Shown here: piece by piece, positions 26,322-38,546 of the stretch | Numbering within the stretch: the stretch's first letter is position 1 | Layout of the letters: each line of letters starts with the position of its first letter | From: Nelumbo lutea | Taxonomy: Eukaryota; Streptophyta; Magnoliopsida; Proteales; Nelumbonaceae | Direction: 5' to 3' | Assembly: GCA_022828595.1 (NCBI GenBank) | Contig: JAKGHH010000008.1 | Span: forward strand, 26,652,378 to 26,716,377 | DNA length: 64,000 bases | Notes under the pieces: model-generated | Seen by the model: only the letters and a program-made list of their open reading frames with translations | Database searches by the model: none | What the model was told of the DNA's origin: nothing | Position numbers and translations under genes: made by a program

Positions 26322-27629
26322 GCTTTGAAGAGTTGGCTCGACTGAAAAAGCTTGAGGTCTTGGACTTGAGTTTGAATAGATTCAATAACAGCATGCTGCC
26401 GTCTTTGGGTGCTCTCACATCCCTTAAGAAACTCTCTTTTAAGTTCAACGACCTGATGGATTCCTTTCTTGCGCAAGGTATGTAGATGTTGGTTTCTATT
26501 TTCTTTTTAAAATTTTAAATTTCTCAATGGGATTCCTGCGATCCTCATTGATTTGCAGTGGCCACGTAAGTCCATATATACAGGATTTGAGAGGAAATCA
26601 AGACGTAAGGGCTAAGTATATCATTCCAGATATCCTACTAATAGGGGTAGAAATGAATTCAGCCTTTCACAAGCTATTTGAGTTCGGCTCATGAAAATTT
26701 TGATTAAGCTTGGCCTAAATCAAGTCTCAAGCCAAGTTTAATTTATAGGCTCATTTTTAATCGAGCAAAGCTCAAGCCTAATATAATTCGGCTTACAAGG
26801 CTTACGAGCCTAATCGAACTTAGGCTCAATTATAATATATATATAATTGTGGAGGTTACTTTCTCTCCTTTTTTAGAAGTGAAAGCATTTTTTCCCCTTG
26901 ATTTTGGATGCATTTTAATGTATACTTGGTACATCTACTCATAATTTGTTACATTAAGCCTTTTAATATTCAAATTCTGGTCCTCTTATTCTTTTAAATT
27001 TGTTTTGCTAATTAATTCAGAACTGGTGAATCTGATCAATTTGGAGGTTCTTGATTTGAGTGTGAATCAGCAGCTTAGTGGCTCGAATTTATTGCAAGGT
27101 ATATGAAAAACTCTTTTTTTGTTGGGTATATAAATGATGATGCATTGATGCATACTCCATTTTCAAAATTAAATTACTTTACATATGCAAGAAAAGAGAT
27201 TAATCTCCAAAGTAGATCTAATAGAGGCATGACCTAATACTTTTGAGGGTAAAATACAAAAACCTCCCCTGAAGTTTCCGACAATCATAAAAACCTCCCA
27301 GGCATCAACAAAAACCTCTTTTAATGATTATTTCAGTAATTTTACATACAAAATTACTGAAATATGTTTTTTTGTTGAGTTAAAGTGGTGTTATTTCAGT
27401 AATTTTATATGTAAAATAATTTATAAAATGGTAGAATGGGTATTTGGAAAAAACTGGTGCATCAATCTAACGTTTTCCGTCTGGAACAATGACGGAAGGG
27501 AGGTTTTTGTTGAATTTCTCAAAAGTTCAGGGGAGGTATTTGTTAAAATGAAACTATAGGGGAGGTTTTTATGATTATCAGAAACTTCAGGGGAGGTTTT
27601 TGTATTTTACCCTACTTTTAAAGGCCACC

Positions 27630-27681
<52 letters not shown>

Positions 27682-30600
27682 AATTACTCATCTCCCTTTT
27701 GTATCAATTTTCTGATATCTGCATTAACCTCCCTTGTATACTTTGATCTCTTCAAAGTCCACCTTTGACATTTCAAAGAAATTACAGAAACAGATCCCTT
27801 CCATTTTCACTAATTTAATGCATGTCATATTTTTAACCACTTTAAATTTTCCAATTGTCCCTTAAATGATAATTTGATAATATTGGAGTATTTATAAACA
27901 AAATACCATAAAAAGGAACTTTAAATTTTATTGTTTATTGAAATATGTAAAAGAGACTTTTGTGGTATTTTTGGTGATTAAACACTTACCAATTGATAGA
28001 CACTCCAATATTGTCATTTAGGCTAAGTTTGGAAGGAGTGCAAATACAAATATGTAAAGTGTAAATCCTTGTATTTTGTATGTATTTGCACTCTACATAT
28101 TTGTATTGGTACTCCTTCCAAACTGAGCCTTATAGGCAAATGGGCAGATGAGGAAATTTAAAATGTTAAGTCAAACCAAAAAAAGGAATCTGCTTGCTGT
28201 ATGATTCCTCCAAAATGTCAAGGGTGGAATTTGAAAGCATTTGTCAGAAAACATAAGGGAGATTCAAGTAATTCACCCCTATATATTTATAAAAAGATTG
28301 CAACACAATTCTAAGCCAGTTGTAGACATCATATTCAAAAACAAACAATTTAGGCTAAGTTTGGAAAGAGTACAACTACAAACATATACAGCACAAATAC
28401 ATAAAAAATAATACAAAATACAAGGTTTTGACTCTACAAATTTGTTCTACTCCTTGCAAACCGAGCCTTAGTTTTGATTAATTTTATTTATGCCTAAGTG
28501 AAAAGTCTATGCTTAATTATAAACCTCATAGGCTTAATTTACAATCTTAGCAAACTTACTTGTAGAATTGAAATTGCTTTATTTGAATTTGGATTTGCTC
28601 CAAATTAGTGTGCGAGTACTATGCATATGCATCTTGTGTGTGTTCAATGCCATCTCCAATCCAACCTTTTTGCCTTGATTCATTTGCAGCCCTATCTTAA
28701 AAATAATATACACTTAATTCACTACTGCTCTGCAGGGTTTTGTGAACTGAAGAACCTCCAAGAGTTGAATATTGGTTACAACAACTTTGGAGTAACTACT
28801 AGTACTGTACCTCCATGTTTCAACAACTTGACATTTCTTAGAAGGATAGATATCTCCAGTAATCAATTTAAAGGAAACATTCCATCTTTCATAACTAGTC
28901 TTACATCACTGGAGCACATCCTTCTTAGTGATAATGAATTTTCGGGTTCATTCTCATTCAGCAACTTTGTCAACCATTCCAAGCTACTAGTGATTGACCT
29001 TGGAGACAACAGGCTACAAGTAGAAGAAGAACATCCACATGCGACTCCTACCTTTCAGTTGAAGGAGCTGTATTTAAGAAATTGTACTCTTCTCTCCGGT
29101 GTTGTTCCAAGATTTCTCTCCAATCAATATGACTTACGAGTGCTTGATCTCTCCTATACCAACTTGAAGGGAACAATCCCCACCTGGATTTTGAAGAACA
29201 ATACGATGTTGGAACAACTACACCTGAAGAAAAACTGGCTAATTGGCCATTTTCATCTTCTTTCTCGTTATCCCAAGCTAATTGCTGCAGATATCTCCGA
29301 CAACAGCATTGATGGGCAGCTTCAACAAAATATCGGTGAGGTGCTTCCAAACCTGCTATTTTTAAATTTATCAGCAAACTCTATTGATGGTGGCATTCCT
29401 CCCTCAATTGGTGACATGAGAAAGTTGGCGACTCTAGATTTGTCTAATAACAATTTGACCGGAGTAATACCAGAGCACTTGGCCAAAGGTTGCACCATGT
29501 TAATGGCTTTGATACTATCAAACAATAGATTGCATGGAGAAATATTTCCACCGTATTTTAATATGACCAAGTTACGGACGGTGAAGTTAAATAATAATTC
29601 TTTCGTGGGGAATCTGAGAGATAATGGATTGTCCAACTCTGGTCAACTAAGTATGTTGGACATCAGAAACAACCAGATATCAGGTAGCATTCCCGGCTGG
29701 ATTTCCAACTTCTCATTTATGGACACTCTTATCATGCGAGATAATCATTTCCAAGGAAAAATCCCAACTGAACTTGGACAATTGGAATTTCTTCAACTTC
29801 TAGACCTTTCTGGGAACAAACTCATGGGAGCCTTACCTTCTTCTTTCTTGAGACTACAGTATTTAAAATATGTAAACTTGCAAAGAAATGAATTCACAGG
29901 ATCTCTGCCAGTTACTCTTCTCAGAAATTCATCTTCGTCTTTGATTGCACTGGAAATGAGTTATAACAACTCCTCTGGTAGTATTCCCAGTATGATCAGC
30001 GAGCTTTCTGAGCTGCGTATTCTTCTGTTGAAGGGAAATAACTTGAATGGTCCAATTCCGTATCAATTATGCCAATTGAAGAAGATAATGTTGATGGATC
30101 TTTCCCATAACACCTTTTCAGGGACAATACCCCAATGCTTCTGTAACATCAACTTCGGGAGTAAAGATGACACAGAAAATCCATTTCAACAGATAGTACA
30201 AGGCTATCGTTTGGAGAAATTAAACATATTCTATGTACAGTACTCCATGCAAGAAGAAGTGGATTTCACAACAAAGAGAAGATCTGGATCTTACAAGGGT
30301 GACATTCTTAACTACATGTCTGGGTTGGATCTCTCCTGCAACCAGTTAACAGGTAAAATCCCCAATGAAATAGGAAATCTAGGTGGGATTCGTGCATTGA
30401 ACTTCTCTCATAACCAGCTTACCGGATCAATCCCGACAACCTTTTCAAAGCTAAGGAACATAGAAAGCTTGGACCTTTCCTACAATAATTTGAGTGGATC
30501 AATTCCTTCGGAACTGACGGAGCTAAACTCTTTGGCTGTCTTCTCTGTGGCTCATAACAATTTATCTGGTAAGACACCAGACTTTAAATCACAGTTTGCG

Positions 30601-30996
30601 ACGTTCGACAACAGCAGCTACAAAGGAAACCCTTTGCTTTGTGGACCTCCATTACAGAATAAATGTACCAACAATGGAGAATCATCAGACCCTGTGCCAG
30701 AAAAACCTTCAGGTGAAGATGAGGAGAACGACAGTGGCATTGATATCGCTGTTTTCTCAACAAGTTTTGTGGTTTCATACATCATGTGCTTGTTGGGACT
30801 CATGACTATTCTATACATGAATCCTTACTGGAGGAGGATGTGGTTTGATTTCATTGAAGTGCGAATTCGTTCTTGCTATCACTTTATTACCATGACTATT
30901 CTATACATGAATCCTTACTGGAGGAGGATGTGGTTTGATTTCATTGAAGTGCGAATTCGTTCTTGCTATCACTTTATTACCAATGTTCTGAAGTAG
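26322..30996 (+). CDS. LRR receptor-like protein (RLP class), N-terminal exons not seen
   Basis: Three in-frame exons, 26322-26477, 27021-27098 and 28736-30996, give about 830 residues. They encode leucine-rich repeats (LEVLDLSLNRFN, then many xxLxLxxNxxxGxIP units), an island interruption near 30,180-30,300, closing LRRs, a C-terminal cap (GNPLLCGPPL), an acidic stretch (GEDEENDSGID), one membrane helix (about 30,740-30,815) and a short basic tail. There is no kinase, so it is an RLP: such proteins sit in the plasma membrane and work with co-receptor kinases in defence or development. Start codon, signal peptide and N-terminal cap are not visible, so it may be a partial gene. An exact 90-bp tandem duplication alters the tail. 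Confidence 0.82.
27247..27612. mobile_element. Mutator-like MITE (366 bp)
   Basis: Terminal inverted repeats of about 53 bp, nearly identical, begin GGGTAAAATACAAAAACCTC. The flanks are a 9-bp duplication, TACTTTTGA (27238-27246) and TACTTTTAA (27613-27621), which fits Mutator-like elements. It is inside the second RLP intron and has no coding capacity. Confidence 0.88.
27629..27678. repeat. (TA)n(GA)n microsatellite
   Basis: A TA run passes directly into about 20 GA units, between two MITEs in the RLP intron. Confidence 0.9.
27678..28285. mobile_element. Long MITE holding a nested Tourist-like element
   Basis: The left end (GTAAATTACTCATCTCCCTT) and the inverted right end (GTGAATTACTTGAATCTCCC) match over about 40 bp with mismatches. 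A second Tourist-like MITE (28,021-28,129) sits inside it. The target-site duplication could not be fixed because the left end abuts the GA run. Confidence 0.55.
28021..28129. mobile_element. Tourist-like MITE, copy A
   Basis: The 109-bp foldback has ends GGCTAAGTTTGGAAGGAGT and ACTCCTTCCAAACTGAGCC and TTA on each side (28018-28020, 28130-28132). It is nested in the larger MITE. Confidence 0.82.
28353..28467. mobile_element. Tourist-like MITE, copy B
   Basis: The 115-bp relative of copy A has ends GGCTAAGTTTGGAAAGAGT and ACTCCTTGCAAACCGAGCC, with TTA on each side (28350-28352, 28468-28470). A possible fragment of the same family lies near 44,029-44,090. Confidence 0.82.
30801..30980 (+). repeat. 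Exact 90-bp tandem duplication in the RLP C-terminus
   Basis: Bases 30801-30890 and 30891-30980 are identical. Each unit is 30 codons long, so the frame is kept. The repeated peptide starts in the second half of the membrane helix (MTILYMNPYWRRMWFDFIEV) and includes the cytoplasmic tail, which is therefore doubled. Confidence 0.97.
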
Positions 30997-32044
30997 AGGA
31001 ATATATTAATTAAACTCGGTTTCCTTGTTATATTTCGCTTGTTTTGTTCTCTTAATAAGGCTCACAATGTTGCCATGATCTCCTGTTTACATTGAGCCAT
31101 TGATAGGTAAACATAACTAAGACCAAATTAAACGAATATCCGAGCATTCATTAGGTTGGTTTCGGTAAACCACTTGGAAATATTAGATAATGATAAATAT
31201 TCAAATCATTTATTCATGGAGAGTTGTTCTTGGCATATAAATGGTTGGATCTTGATCTTTCACATGAACCTAGATCACTTAAATGGTTGAGATCAAAATT
31301 GGAATTTAAAAAACCCATAAACCAGATCAAGTTAATTGTTGGATTTATAGTGTGAGTTATTGGTGGGGCATTCAGCTAACCCGAATTCTTTAACCTGTAA
31401 CGTTAAGGGAAGAAAAACGTCAATAAGGGAAGTGGGTGTGGGTTATCTCTGTTCCTCAAAAGGCCCCTGCCTTGGTGCGTTCTGTTTGTGGCGTCCAGTG
31501 CTTTCTCTAAAGATACTCCAAGGACACAACACAACGGGTCTCTAAACCAAAACATTTGTGAAGTTGTGCGAAAACCGGTAAACGTACAACAATTCAGATA
31601 AAGAGTACAGTTTATCGACAGTTTCTTCCTTGAAAGTTCAGTTTTGCTCCAAAAGAAGATGGGTATACCCATGAAATCCTTTCGGTTTTTAATCTTTATT
31701 CACAGGTTTATAGGTTTCTGAATAGTTATAAAGTGAGATTAAGAAAGTAAGTACCCATCTAAAGAAGCTGAATAAAATGGTTAAAAGCAAATGTTAAGTA
31801 TGTAATTCCAGAGTTCAAAGTCATGGGTTGCAGGGAGGAAGAGGGGCGGTGAGTTGCATGAATCAGAGAGGTAAGAAGAAAGCCGAATCCGTTTGTTTAA
31901 GATTTGGGCGGGTTAACAAAATTTAAACTATTTTTTGGAGTCCAGGCTGCCGTTAGTTCTGGACTCCGTTTGTTTAAGATTTGGGAGAGCAAAGTGACCT
32001 GTTGGAATCCTATTGGGGGGACAGACGATGCAAGCACTCTTTGT
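30997..32044. other. Intergenic DNA downstream of the RLP
   Basis: No gene was recognised. The stretch TCCGTTTGTTTAAGATTTGGG occurs twice (about 31,888 and 31,966) as a direct repeat about 78 bp apart. Confidence 0.4.
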
Positions 32045-32518
32045 TAGGGGTGCAACTTGAGGGGGCCTATCCCGAGCCCGAACCGACTCAAACCGGAATT
32101 TTACAAGGGCTAGGTTTGGATTTTTGGTCTCTGGACTGGGTTTCAGGTTGGGTTCAGGCCTAGTCCTTACGTAGCCTGAACCTGGCCCAAGCCCGGCTCA
32201 ATTATATATATTTATACATATATATGTATATATATATATATGTAAATATTGCATACATATTTACATATATATTCATACATATTTGTATATATAACATTTG
32301 CATAGATATTTTGCATACATATTTTAGAGTGGGTTCATTGACTAATTCAAGCCTGGCCCGGGCCCAAGCCCAACTCGAATGCATCAAATTACAAAGTAGG
32401 CTGAGCTCGAATTGGAAAAATCGGGTTTGACCTCCGATTCAGGCCTTAAACCCAAATTTTAGAGCTGGGCCTGGATTGACCATAAACCTGGCCCAACCCG
32501 CCTGAATTGCACCTCCTA
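32045..32518. mobile_element. hAT-type MITE, copy 2
   Basis: This is the same family as 18,675-19,132: it begins TAGGGGTGCAACTTG, ends GAATTGCACCTCCTA, and shares the GCATCAAATTACA and CCTGGCCCAACCC blocks and the TATATA core. Flanks CTCTTTGT and CCCTTTCT match at 6 of 8 bases, a decayed 8-bp duplication. Confidence 0.75.
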
Positions 32519-33296
32519 CCCTTTCTACGTGCCATATTTCAATATAGTCAAAATCTATGGGATGTACAAATTTTGTTGAGTGAAAATTTAAGCAAGAGGT
32601 GCCTTCTGATATGATAAGCTAATCCAAGTCTACCTTAAGCATTATTTTCAGTGTTTTTGAAAATATTGGCGAAATGGAATTAATGGTGGAGAAAAAAAAA
32701 TTAATATATTGGCGGAAAGGAAGTAAAATCTAATGGAAACATTGGAAAACTTTGTTTTCCTTTTAGTAAGTGGGAATCAGTCGAGGGTCAGAATTTATAA
32801 GCTCAAAGTACTGTCAAGGTAAGTTCCAGTTCAGAATTAATTCACAAGTCAACATTGATGCATAGAATGTGGGTTGCGGTCCTTTTAAATGTTCATAGCT
32901 CTACAGCATAAATCAGAAATTTGCATCGAGCAATTCTATACTTGGTATTTTTTTTGGATATATAAATTACAAAGTGGGTACTTCACTACTTTTGCTTTTG
33001 ATTCTTTATTGTTTTTGTTTTTCATAGGACGTGGTTTTAAACCAAAAATCGTGATTCACGATTTCAATGAACAAGAGGAGAGATCCCCGCCACGCATCCA
33101 AGGGTCACTGCAAAGATAAAATATTAAGGGATGTATGTCTTTGTATCAAATTAAACTATGCATTTGACAACAAGATATATACTGATGGAAATCTTTCTTA
33201 GTCTTTAATTCTTCTCTAGATGAAAGAGAGAGAGAAGAGCAGAGCCAGCCCAAGAAACCAGGTGACGACGGACATGACGAGATATTTCGATAATAA
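32519..33296. other. Intergenic DNA, nothing recognised
   Basis: Only chance reading frames occur, for example 32,889-33,119, which shows no familiar motif. Confidence 0.4.
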
Positions 33297-33494
33297 GTGC
33301 TTTTCATAATACTAGCGCTTCAGTTTCAAGGGTTGTTTGGGTGCTTCGACAAAGAAAGAAACGCCCTTTCACAACTTAAACATGATTTCATGGCAGGTCT
33401 AAACATTAGTAGAAGCCTAGAATGGGGTGATGAGATTCAGGAGGGAGGAAGTGTCAGACAACGAATTTTGTGGTCGGAGAGTAGTCAAGTGTAG
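33297..33494 (+). pseudogene. Broken N-terminal exon of a receptor-like protein
   Basis: The frame encodes a hydrophobic tail of a signal peptide (LFIILALQFQG) followed by GCFDKERNALSQLKHDF, the start of an N-terminal LRR cap as found in RLPs. It has no start codon (the frame opens with GTG after a stop) and runs out near 33,480, next to the gypsy remnant. It could be the beginning of a second RLP of a tandem cluster, destroyed by insertion. Confidence 0.6.
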
Positions 33495-33539
33495 TCCCGC
33501 CAAAGAAATCCTTATTCTTCTCAAAAAAATCTTTTAATG

Positions 33540-34760
33540 GCATCTTTCAACAACCCAGCAGATTCGGTAAAGGGAAAATAGGTTCGTCTTTGGTGTTAAA
33601 CAGCAGCAACAACAATTCTAATCACAATAGCAACAACTTTTTTAACAACAGCAACAATTTCAACAACAGCAGCAGGACAATAACAATAGTATCAACAACG
33701 ACAACAGTGCCAATAACAGCACCTCGTGGCACCAAATCAGCCAAATCTGCACGACGGTCAGCAGATACCACAAGACAAGACAGTTAGCTTCTTAACAGCC
33801 AACAAATCCGATTCAACGATCAATACATTCCGAATAATAACCAAGAGATCCCGAGTAACAGCCAACAATTCCCTCCACAGAATAATAACTTGAATCAAGA
33901 AGACCCACCTCGCCCACGAAATCCCAGACAAAGAAGACGCGGTAGCCCGAAACGAGCAGATACCTACAGAGAGCCAAGTCGAGGTTCATGTCGAAACTAA
34001 TGCAACTAGCTCCACCGAATGCACCAAGAGGAATAGCATATGCACCACACAGAGAGAAAAATACAGCTCGCCTGTGCGAACAGCGAGGTCCAACCTAGAG
34101 AGAGTAGTGTAGCAATCAATAATATGGTTTCCCTTTTAGTACAGCCTAGCCTAACTCGCAAAACTCCACTCACACTAGAAATTCTTAAAGTGCCGCGCTC
34201 GAAAAACTTTCAAGCTCCCACTTTGGAGTCTTACCGGGGAAAGACAGACCCGGTAGAGCATGCAAACAACTTTCAAGCCCTTATGCTCCTTTACGGAGAA
34301 AACGACGCCAGCATGTGCATCGCATCCCCCACCACACTGAAGGAGGAAGCATGGCTTTTGTATTTGGGATTAGCACCAGGATCCACAAAAAACTGGGATC
34401 AGTTCGCCAAACTCTTCATTAACCAATTTGCCACCAACAAGTGACACTCAAAATCAATAACATGCCTATTCAACATTGTCCAGAAGCCCAACAAGACACT
34501 CAGGTTGTACATTCGGAGGTTCAATATGGAGCGACTGTAGATTTTGAACCTGGATCCTGTCGTATAGCTCATAGTAGCAAAGAAAGGTGTCAAGCATCGC
34601 GAACTAAAATGGGAGCTTGAACTGCATCCACCAGTTACCATGGAAAAGTTCCTTGACATAGCTCACAACTTCATCAAGGAAGAAGAGGTAGTAGGAGCAT
34701 AGCCTGAAACAACGGGGAAGAGTAAGCAAACTAAAGAAGAGGAAAGCACAAGCAGGACTA
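33540..34760 (+). pseudogene. Ty3/gypsy gag remnant
   Basis: A CAA/AAC-rich stretch (33,590-33,720) leads into a gag frame at 34,040-34,444 with LEILKVPRSKNFQAPTLESY, GKTDPVEHANNFQALM and WDQFAKLFINQFA. The order matches the gag of the complete Tat element at 50,517-50,740. After a stop at 34,442-34,444 further gag-like frames follow (YIRRFNMERL, then a relative of MEKFLDIAHNFIKEEE). There is no protease or polymerase part. Confidence 0.7.
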
Positions 34761-34836
34761 GGCAAAGAAGCAAGTCACCGAGGAGTAGTGAGATACTTCT
34801 TCTTACTTTCTTGCATCACACCCAAAGATGAACTTG

Positions 34837-36210
34837 TTATGGATGATTCAAGGGGACTACTCTTTTCATTAGGAGTGGATGAGGTATCATAATTTGCATA
34901 AATGCCAACTTGTATCTTGGATCAAGAACCACTGCTACTGCCAAAGGTAAATTAAACTCATCCCAATATTTCTTGAACTTTCCCAACATTTTCCTAGCCA
35001 TTGCTTGAATATAATCATACTTGCTCAATATCCACTCATTAATTTGCACATGAATCTCACAAATATTGGGAAAAAACATGTTGGATGTTGAATATTTAGT
35101 TCTCGGAAATGCATTAGTTGCCTCATAAAAATGTTTCAAGCATTCACAAACAACTTGGCCAATATCCCACTCCTCAGAAGATGGATTAATATTATATTCT
35201 TTATCAATTTGTTTCAATCGAGCAAATTGATTTTTTAATGATTCTCTACTTTTTCATATCAAGTGTTTAACAACATCCAACCCATCTTACACAATGAGGT
35301 TCAAAACATGTGTTGTGCAACGCACATGAAATAATTCCACTGACAAAAGAAGTTTACCCTGCCCAGAAAACCACTCTTTCATGTTTCTAATTACAACATC
35401 ATTCATAGAATCATTATTAACAGTGAAAGCCATCACTTTACTATCAAGGTTCCAATGCAAAATAAGATCTTTGATGACCCTAGTAAGGTTTACAACATCA
35501 TCCTTCTCTCTGATAGTTCAAAAACCTATAATCTTCTTTCTCATTTGCCACTTGTCATCAATGCAATGTGTAGTTAAACAACAATATCCAATATTTTGTC
35601 CTAATGTCCACATATCAGTAGTGAGACTAACCCAAGAATCAAGCCTATCAAGAATGCCATAAAGTTTCTCTTTCTCATCCTCATAGATTTTCATGCAACA
35701 ATTCCTAATTTTATTGAGTGAAGCCATTTTAAACATGAGATTAAGACCAGTAGTCCAAATCTCAAGAAACTCATGCTCTACCATGCTAAATGGTTGGTTA
35801 TGTTTGATTAGGTATCTTGCAAAGTCATATCTACTCTTTATGGGATCATATCTCCATCCCTCTATTCTACGGGTTGACTCACTTACATTTGTAGAAATTG
35901 TCAACATTTGCTGTCCAATTTCTCTTTTCCCTTTTGGTAATCTTCGTGGACACCTTGAGACATAATTAGCTAAATGAGTGGTCCCACTAGTGCTTGTTGC
36001 ATTAAAATCTTGTTTACAATAATTGCAAAAAGCTCTTTCCTCGTTTTTTGCATTAAGGATTATGTCAAAATGCTTTCACACTTCAGATGTTCTTTTTCTT
36101 TTTCTAAGGACCAATGGAGGCAATGCTTTCACACTATTCACATTTTGACCATTTTCACTACTGGCATTAGGTTCAATGCTAAATTGAGAAGGATTAATCG
36201 ATCCAGACAT
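34837..36210 (-). pseudogene. hAT transposase remnant with BED finger
   Basis: Read on the minus strand from an ATG at 36,210: a BED-type zinc finger (AFCNYCKQDF, GTTHLANYVSRCP), then WRYDPIKSRYDFARYLIKHN and SLTTDMWTLGQNIGYCCLT, the RNase H-like catalytic core start, then HVRCTTHVLNLIV and WDEFNLPLAVAVVLDPRYK. There are stops (for example just after HVLNLIV) and a frame change, and the C-terminal dimerisation region is missing. It is related to plant RICESLEEPER-type transposases. Confidence 0.8.
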
Positions 36211-37345
36211 TTAATATTTTCTTCAAAAGTAAAAATGCAACCTAAATAAAGATTACACAAAATAAAGTTTAAAAAATATTAGAAGTTTAAAACTAGCAAG
36301 GTAAATGGATAATCATAAAATAAAATTACTAAAAATAAGAAGCAATAAATATTCACAATATCATTTAGGAATTAGGACAAAAAAATTGCAACATAACCAC
36401 TATCTACATGAATAAACCAATTCCTAAATCTATAATCTATTCTATCTATTCTATCTCATTAAGCTGAAAAATCTATCTCATAAGTCATAACCAAAAACCA
36501 ATAAATCATTATCTAAAATACTGTCAAAATTCAAAAAATTGTAATCTATTCTATCTCAATGAAATAAGAAATTAAATAAACCAATTCCTAAATGTAATCT
36601 ATTCTATATCATTTAATTTGAAAAATATAGCTCATAACCAAAAATCAAAAAACCAATAAATCATTATCTAAATCACTAACAAAAATTTGTGATCTAAAAA
36701 ATTTAGCATAGGAAAAGAGCTAAAAAATCCAAATCACTATCTCATTAGAAGATGAACTGAAAAATCTAAAAAAATTTATCATGGGAACCAATTTGTAAGA
36801 TTGTAATCTATGAAAATCAAATTACCTTGAGAAAAGAGGCAAGGGACTGCGGCAAGCATGGGTTCCCGATGGTGGGAATGCGATGGGTTTCCAGTGGTAG
36901 TCGTGGGTTGCAGTACAAGGCCGATGATGCTGAATGGTTGAGGCCTAAGGGTTGCTTGAGCTTGAGCAATGGTGAACGTGCGAAAGAGACGGTGTTGAGC
37001 TTGAGCTATGGCTAGTGATCGGTGCTCGACCGCTATCACTAACGCTGCAATCAGTGATGTTGCTTGGGCGGTGAGTGATTGTCTCACTGAGAATCTAAGA
37101 GAAGAGAGATAGAGGTAAGAGGAAAGATGAGATGTCAACGATAGCATCCGACGAAGGGCTGGTGGTTGCTCGGACGATGAGGGGTGGTGATGGATTGATG
37201 GTGGTTGCTCGAGCGGCGTCTGACGATGGCGAAGAGAGTGATGAAGGGTTAGGGTTTTACAATTTTAGGGTTTTGAGAGGTAACTGGTAAGGTTCAAACT
37301 CAATAAAATGAAAGAGTTTGATTTTGAGATTTTCGAACTCATTAG
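36211..37345. other. 5' region of the hAT element, with AT-rich repeats
   Basis: A block with CCAATTCCTAAAT, TAATCTATTCTAT and CCAATAAATCATTATCTAAA occurs twice (about 36,415-36,520 and 36,578-36,680), period about 163 bp. On the minus strand AAACCCTAA-type boxes near 37,250 fit a transposase leader. The outer end of the element was not found. Confidence 0.4.
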
Positions 37346-38546
37346 TCATTTCTCATTTTCCTTTTTTTTCTTTTTAAACCTTTAATCATTTATATATACA
37401 TATATATATATATATTTATTTATTTATTTATTTATCGGATCAGATCAATATATATCTGAATTTGATTTGATTATACCAAATCACGATTTCAAATTCGGAT
37501 TTTCGAATACTGTTTACGGGCCTAATTGGGAGATGAACCCGAATTAGGAATGGTAACAGGTAGGGTACCTATGCAAATTGCCCTATCCATTCCCAAATTC
37601 GTCCATGTAACCCTGATTCCAAACCCGTTCAACCTTTTCTCTCAATTTCCCAAACCCGTCCCACCCATTAAACCCTTTGACCAAACATTTTCTACTAAAA
37701 AACATTTCTTAATGGTTATAGTGTAACTTAAACCTGGATCAATTAATGATAGCGCCAAATCTCTTAGCACTACTTTATGCCACTAAGACATCTCAACTTT
37801 TGTGTTATTTAATAAAATAAAGTAGATTTTATTAACTTTTGTGTTTATCAAAACAATCAATCCATATAACTAAAATAAAAAAAAATATTTAAAATTAACA
37901 CTTTATAAGTAAATGAAATAAACAATCTATCAAATCCAAATTTACATCAAATAATGATTTTAATCCCATGAAATTTATATAAATGAAATATTAATAATAA
38001 AATAAATTTGTACATGATATATAATATAATAGGTTCATATTTATGCATCTCGTGTATTAGGTATCATATACCCTAAAGTCAAAACTCAAACTCGTTCCAA
38101 ACCCTATAGGGTTTTAATCTAAAATCCCAAACTCCTGATAAACAGATTTTATTATGATCAAAATGGATCGGATACCCAAAAATTCCCACAAAATTGTTAT
38201 CCCTAACCCAAATCAACTGGTTAAGTATAAAATAGGGATTTGTTTAATTTTGTTGACTGCTATTGGGATTTGTTTAATTAATTTAAATTTCGAAATCCAT
38301 AATACTGTAGTTTATCGAGTTCTCCTAAACATAGACAGACTCTAGAGTTAGACCGTTTTACTTCAAATAGACCCGGCCCATGGTAGCTGGTCAGATTATA
38401 TTATTATTCTACTATACTGGGAGATGCATCCGAGTCAATCAGTTATCAGCAGGGGCATGGAAATTTCTTTGCCAACTGAGAATCACATGAAAAAATAACA
38501 ATCTGTTGGAATTTTTTTTTCTTTTTGAGATTGTTTTATTTGTGAA
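37346..38546. other. AT-rich intergenic DNA
   Basis: TA and TTTA microsatellites lie at about 37,395-37,435. A GGGTA/CCCTA-rich segment (37,500-37,690) looks like another short hAT-type element. No gene was recognised. Confidence 0.35.

Noticed and set aside
27629..27678. GA run considered as a promoter-type GAGA element
   Set aside because: It lies in the middle of an intron between MITEs and is a plain microsatellite.
33590..33787. Asn/Ser-rich frame as a prion-like protein
   Set aside because: It is the CAA/AAC-rich leader of the gypsy gag remnant in a wrong frame.
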